From positions 1 to 7,951 of the forward strand of contig JAITHH010000323.1 of NCBI GenBank assembly GCA_031280065.1: a DNA stretch of 7,951 bases, in the 5' to 3' direction. The position numbers and the translations under genes were made by a program. The notes under the pieces are model-generated. The model was not told the DNA's origin. It worked only from the letters and a program-made list of their open reading frames with translations, and did not search any database. Of the stretch, positions 6,165-7,951 are shown in pieces (the first letter of the stretch is position 1; each line of letters starts with the position of its first letter). This DNA is from Treponema sp. GTDB lineage: Bacteria > Spirochaetota > Spirochaetia > Treponematales > Breznakiellaceae.

Positions 6165-7447
6165 ATGCGGATCGGGAATTGGCCCGGAGCCGTTCCGTAT
6201 CCTGGACGGTTTTCCGGTACATCGTGGGCGAAACCATGTTTTCATTTCTGGTGGCCTTTCTCTTTTTCTTTTTTATTTTCTTCATTAATCAACTGCTCCT
6301 GATGGCCCAGGATATTCTGAGCAAGCGGGTTCCCGTTGGTCAGGTGGCTCTGCTGGTGCTCTTTGCCCTTCCTTCCATTGTTGCCCTTTCGGCGCCCTTC
6401 GCGTCCCTGGTGGGTACCCTAATGACCGTCGGGCGGCTCACATCGGACAATGAAATCCTGGTGATGCTTTCGTCAGGGCTTTCGTACCGGAATATCTTCC
6501 TCCCCGCCCTGGCGGTGGGGATATTCATATCCCTTATATCCTTCTTTACCAATGACGTGCTCCTGCCCGCGGGAACCGTAGAATACGCCAAACTCTACCG
6601 CCGTATCCTGGCTTCCACGCCAGCCCTGGAATTGGAGGCCAATACGGTAAAGCGGTTTAAGGACACGGTGGTGGTAACCGGCAACGTGGAGGGAAACGTC
6701 ATCGATGACGTGCTCATTTTGGACAAAACCAGCGATGGGGAACGGCGGCTTATCCTGGCCAAGAGCGCGGAACTGCGGGATGCGGGAAAGGAGGGCCTGA
6801 GCCTGGATATGAACCGGGCCTTTATTCAATCCTCCAAGGAGATTGCCCGGCGGGACTACGATTACGCCTCCAGCAGTTTCCTGCGCTACTGGGTGCCCCA
6901 GGAGGATCTGATCCAGGCGGTAACGGCCCCGGGCCCAAGGGAGATGAGTTCCCTGGATGTTTTCCGGGAGATCCGGCAAAAAGAGCAAACCCTGGCGGGT
7001 AAGCTGGATGCCCGGTACGGGAAATTGCTGGAATACGGCCTTCCGCTGGAGCAGATACTTCGCCAGGGGCCTGACCGTGAAAGCTGGAACCGGCGGGCCA
7101 ATATGACCGCGGCCTTTGCCAAGGAGCGGGAAACAATAAAAACCGTGCAAAGGGACATGAGCCTCCTGATATACCGTTTGGAATTCTACAAAAAGTTCTC
7201 CATCCCCTTTGGGGCCCTTTCCTTTGTGTTCCTGGCGGTTCCCCTGGGCCTCTTGGCGAAAAAAAGCGGGCAAACCGTGGGCTTTATCTTCGGGCTTCTC
7301 ATCGCGTTCCTCTACTGGGCCATGCTGCTGGGGGGGCAGACCTTGGGAACCCGCTTGGGCTACTCCCCCTTCTGGACCATGTGGCTGCCCAATATTCTGG
7401 CCGTCGGGGTGGGACTGTTCATGTGCGCGGTGAGGATCCGGCGATGA
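6161..7447 (+). CDS. LptF/LptG-family (YjgP/YjgQ) inner-membrane permease
   Basis: This 428-residue protein is built like the LptF/LptG half-transporters, which pair with the LptB ATPase to extract a lipid, LPS in Gram-negatives, from the inner membrane. Three N-terminal membrane segments (about 26-48, 61-90, 110-130) lead to a soluble domain (131-345) that should be the periplasmic beta-jellyroll. Three C-terminal segments follow (about 348-366, 372-391, 405-424). Signatures include SAPFASLVGTLMTVGRLTSDNEI (from 77, in two parts), VMLSSGLSYR (101-110), FTNDVLLPAGTVEY (129-142) and LEFYKKFSIPFG (340-351). It is longer than the usual 350-370 because of a charged helical stretch (about 265-340) before the fourth membrane segment. 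The start codon overlaps dut (ATGA), and its stop overlaps the next permease the same way. Which of the pair is LptF and which LptG cannot be decided here, and treponemes lack classical LPS, so the cargo is unknown. Confidence 0.88.
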   Translation: MNADRELARSRSVSWTVFRYIVGETMFSFLVAFLFFFFIFFINQLLLMAQDILSKRVPVGQVALLVLFALPSIVALSAPFASLVGTLMTVGRLTSDNEILVMLSSGLSYRNIFLPALAVGIFISLISFFTNDVLLPAGTVEYAKLYRRILASTPALELEANTVKRFKDTVVVTGNVEGNVIDDVLILDKTSDGERRLILAKSAELRDAGKEGLSLDMNRAFIQSSKEIARRDYDYASSSFLRYWVPQEDLIQAVTAPGPREMSSLDVFREIRQKEQTLAGKLDARYGKLLEYGLPLEQILRQGPDRESWNRRANMTAAFAKERETIKTVQRDMSLLIYRLEFYKKFSIPFGALSFVFLAVPLGLLAKKSGQTVGFIFGLLIAFLYWAMLLGGQTLGTRLGYSPFWTMWLPNILAVGVGLFMCAVRIRR

Positions 7448-7794
7448 TTCTGGACCGGTATCTTCTCAAGCAGTTTTTTCCGGTTTTTGCGGTGGCAGTT
7501 TCTATGTTCATGCTCCTCATGTCCCTGGTTGATCTGTTTGCCAACCTGGTGCGCTACCTGAACTACGAGGTGCCCTTCAAGCAGATTCTGCTGGTGAGCC
7601 TCTACTACCTTCCCAAAAGTTTTTCCTTTGCCCTGCCCATCGCGCTGCTCTTCGCCGTGGCCTATACCCTGGGGGACCTCTACGCCCGTAACGAGCTGAC
7701 CAGTATTTTTTCCTCGGGCATTCCCTTTTGGCGGTTCAGCGCGCCCTTTATCGTTCTGGGGCTCCTGTTTTCCCTCTTCTCCTTTTTTTTTTGA
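7444..7794 (+). CDS. Second LptF/LptG-family permease, N-terminal part up to a frame break
   Basis: This 116-codon stretch encodes the first three membrane segments of an LptF/LptG-family permease: about 9-31, 48-78 and 96-116. Family features are the start ILDRYLLKQFFPVF, the VDLF...VRYL region (29-39), YYLPKSFSFALPIALLFAVAY (from 54) and TLGDLYARNELTSIFSSGIPFWRF (from 75), equivalent to the LG.L.R.NEL.A...SG.....R segment. GAGGA (7432-7436) lies seven bases before the ATG, which overlaps the stop of the previous permease as ATGA. Reading ends at TGA 7792-7794, directly in a run of ten T that codes the last phenylalanines of the third membrane segment. The expected continuation is present in the next frame, so this is one gene interrupted by a single extra base, or one relying on slippage. 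It pairs naturally with the upstream gene as the heterodimeric permease. Confidence 0.82.
   Translation: MILDRYLLKQFFPVFAVAVSMFMLLMSLVDLFANLVRYLNYEVPFKQILLVSLYYLPKSFSFALPIALLFAVAYTLGDLYARNELTSIFSSGIPFWRFSAPFIVLGLLFSLFSFFF
7783..7792 (+). repeat. Run of ten T at the frame break
   Basis: Ten consecutive T bases follow TCC at 7780-7782. Nine T would keep the permease in frame (three TTT codons, then GAA GAC CAG). Ten T bring TGA into frame. Runs of this length are prone to replication slippage, RNA-polymerase slippage and sequencing miscounts. It is the longest T-run I noticed in the window. Confidence 0.95.
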
Positions 7795-7951
7795 AGACCA
7801 GGTGGTGATCCCCACATTCAAACTCAAGAACGATCTGGCCCGTTTTCTGCTGCATCAGCAGCGTACGGAGAACAATTCGGACATTGTGATCAAAGCCCAG
7901 GGCGGCAGGCTCATCTATGCGGTGGACTATTACGACGACGCCACTTCATCC
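7793..7951 (+). CDS. Second LptF/LptG-family permease, continuation after the frame break (partial)
   Basis: From GAA at 7793 the frame stays open for 53 codons to the window edge. It reads EDQVVIPTFKLKNDLARFLL, then QQRTENNSDIVIKAQGGRLI, then YAVDYYDDATSS. In LptF/LptG proteins the third membrane segment is followed by E...IP....KN.L, entry into the periplasmic jellyroll, and a DYY.D-type strand, which is what is seen here. The stretch has no start codon or ribosome binding site of its own that I trust (GTG codons at 7802 and 7805 lack one). It should be read as the body of the gene that starts at 7444. The remaining periplasmic domain and three C-terminal membrane segments lie beyond the window. 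Confidence 0.8.

Noticed and set aside
6256..6283. T-rich tract near the start of the first permease as a second slippage site
   Set aside because: The longest run is six T, broken by C and A, and the frame continues without a break. It simply encodes the phenylalanine-rich first membrane segment.

Overview
The window is a compact, GC-rich bacterial segment with every recognisable gene on the + strand. Protein motifs and gene content best fit a spirochaete of the Treponema group. This is an inference from remembered similarity, mainly RbfA, TruB with a GTLDKFASGLL active-site region, and LptF/LptG-type permeases next to dut. No search was run. It is ordinary core genome: I see no mobile element, CRISPR array, tRNA, rRNA or origin.

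Layout. 1-300: the 3' end of rsmA (16S rRNA dimethyladenosine methyltransferase). 287-1036: a YggS/PLPBP-family PLP-binding protein overlapping it by 14 bases. 1037-1160: the longest gap, with a small hairpin and an extended -10 promoter placed so that transcription would begin at the rbfA start codon. 1161-3483: rbfA, truB, ribF and rpsO, the downstream half of the classical nusA-infB-rbfA-truB-ribF-rpsO-pnp cluster. 3484-3543: a leader with two mutually exclusive hairpins. 3544-5691: pnp. 5706-6164: dut. 6161-7447: an LptF/LptG-family permease. 7444 to the window end: a second such permease, interrupted after codon 116 by a one-base frame change in a run of ten T.

The first two thirds serve RNA and translation: 16S rRNA methylation (RsmA), 30S maturation (RbfA), tRNA pseudouridine-55 (TruB), a 30S protein (S15) and RNA decay (PNPase), with a FAD-synthesis gene (ribF) embedded. 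The last third is dUTP clearance followed by an envelope lipid-transport permease pair. Overlaps of 4 bases (truB/ribF, dut/lptF, lptF/second permease) or 14 bases (rsmA/yggS, rbfA/truB) suggest strong translational coupling.

I found no undescribed multi-gene system. The points most worth a second look are the poly-T frame break in the second permease, the switch-like rpsO-pnp hairpins, the apparently leaderless rbfA promoter at a point where nusA-infB is missing, and a RibF whose flavokinase half appears degenerate.
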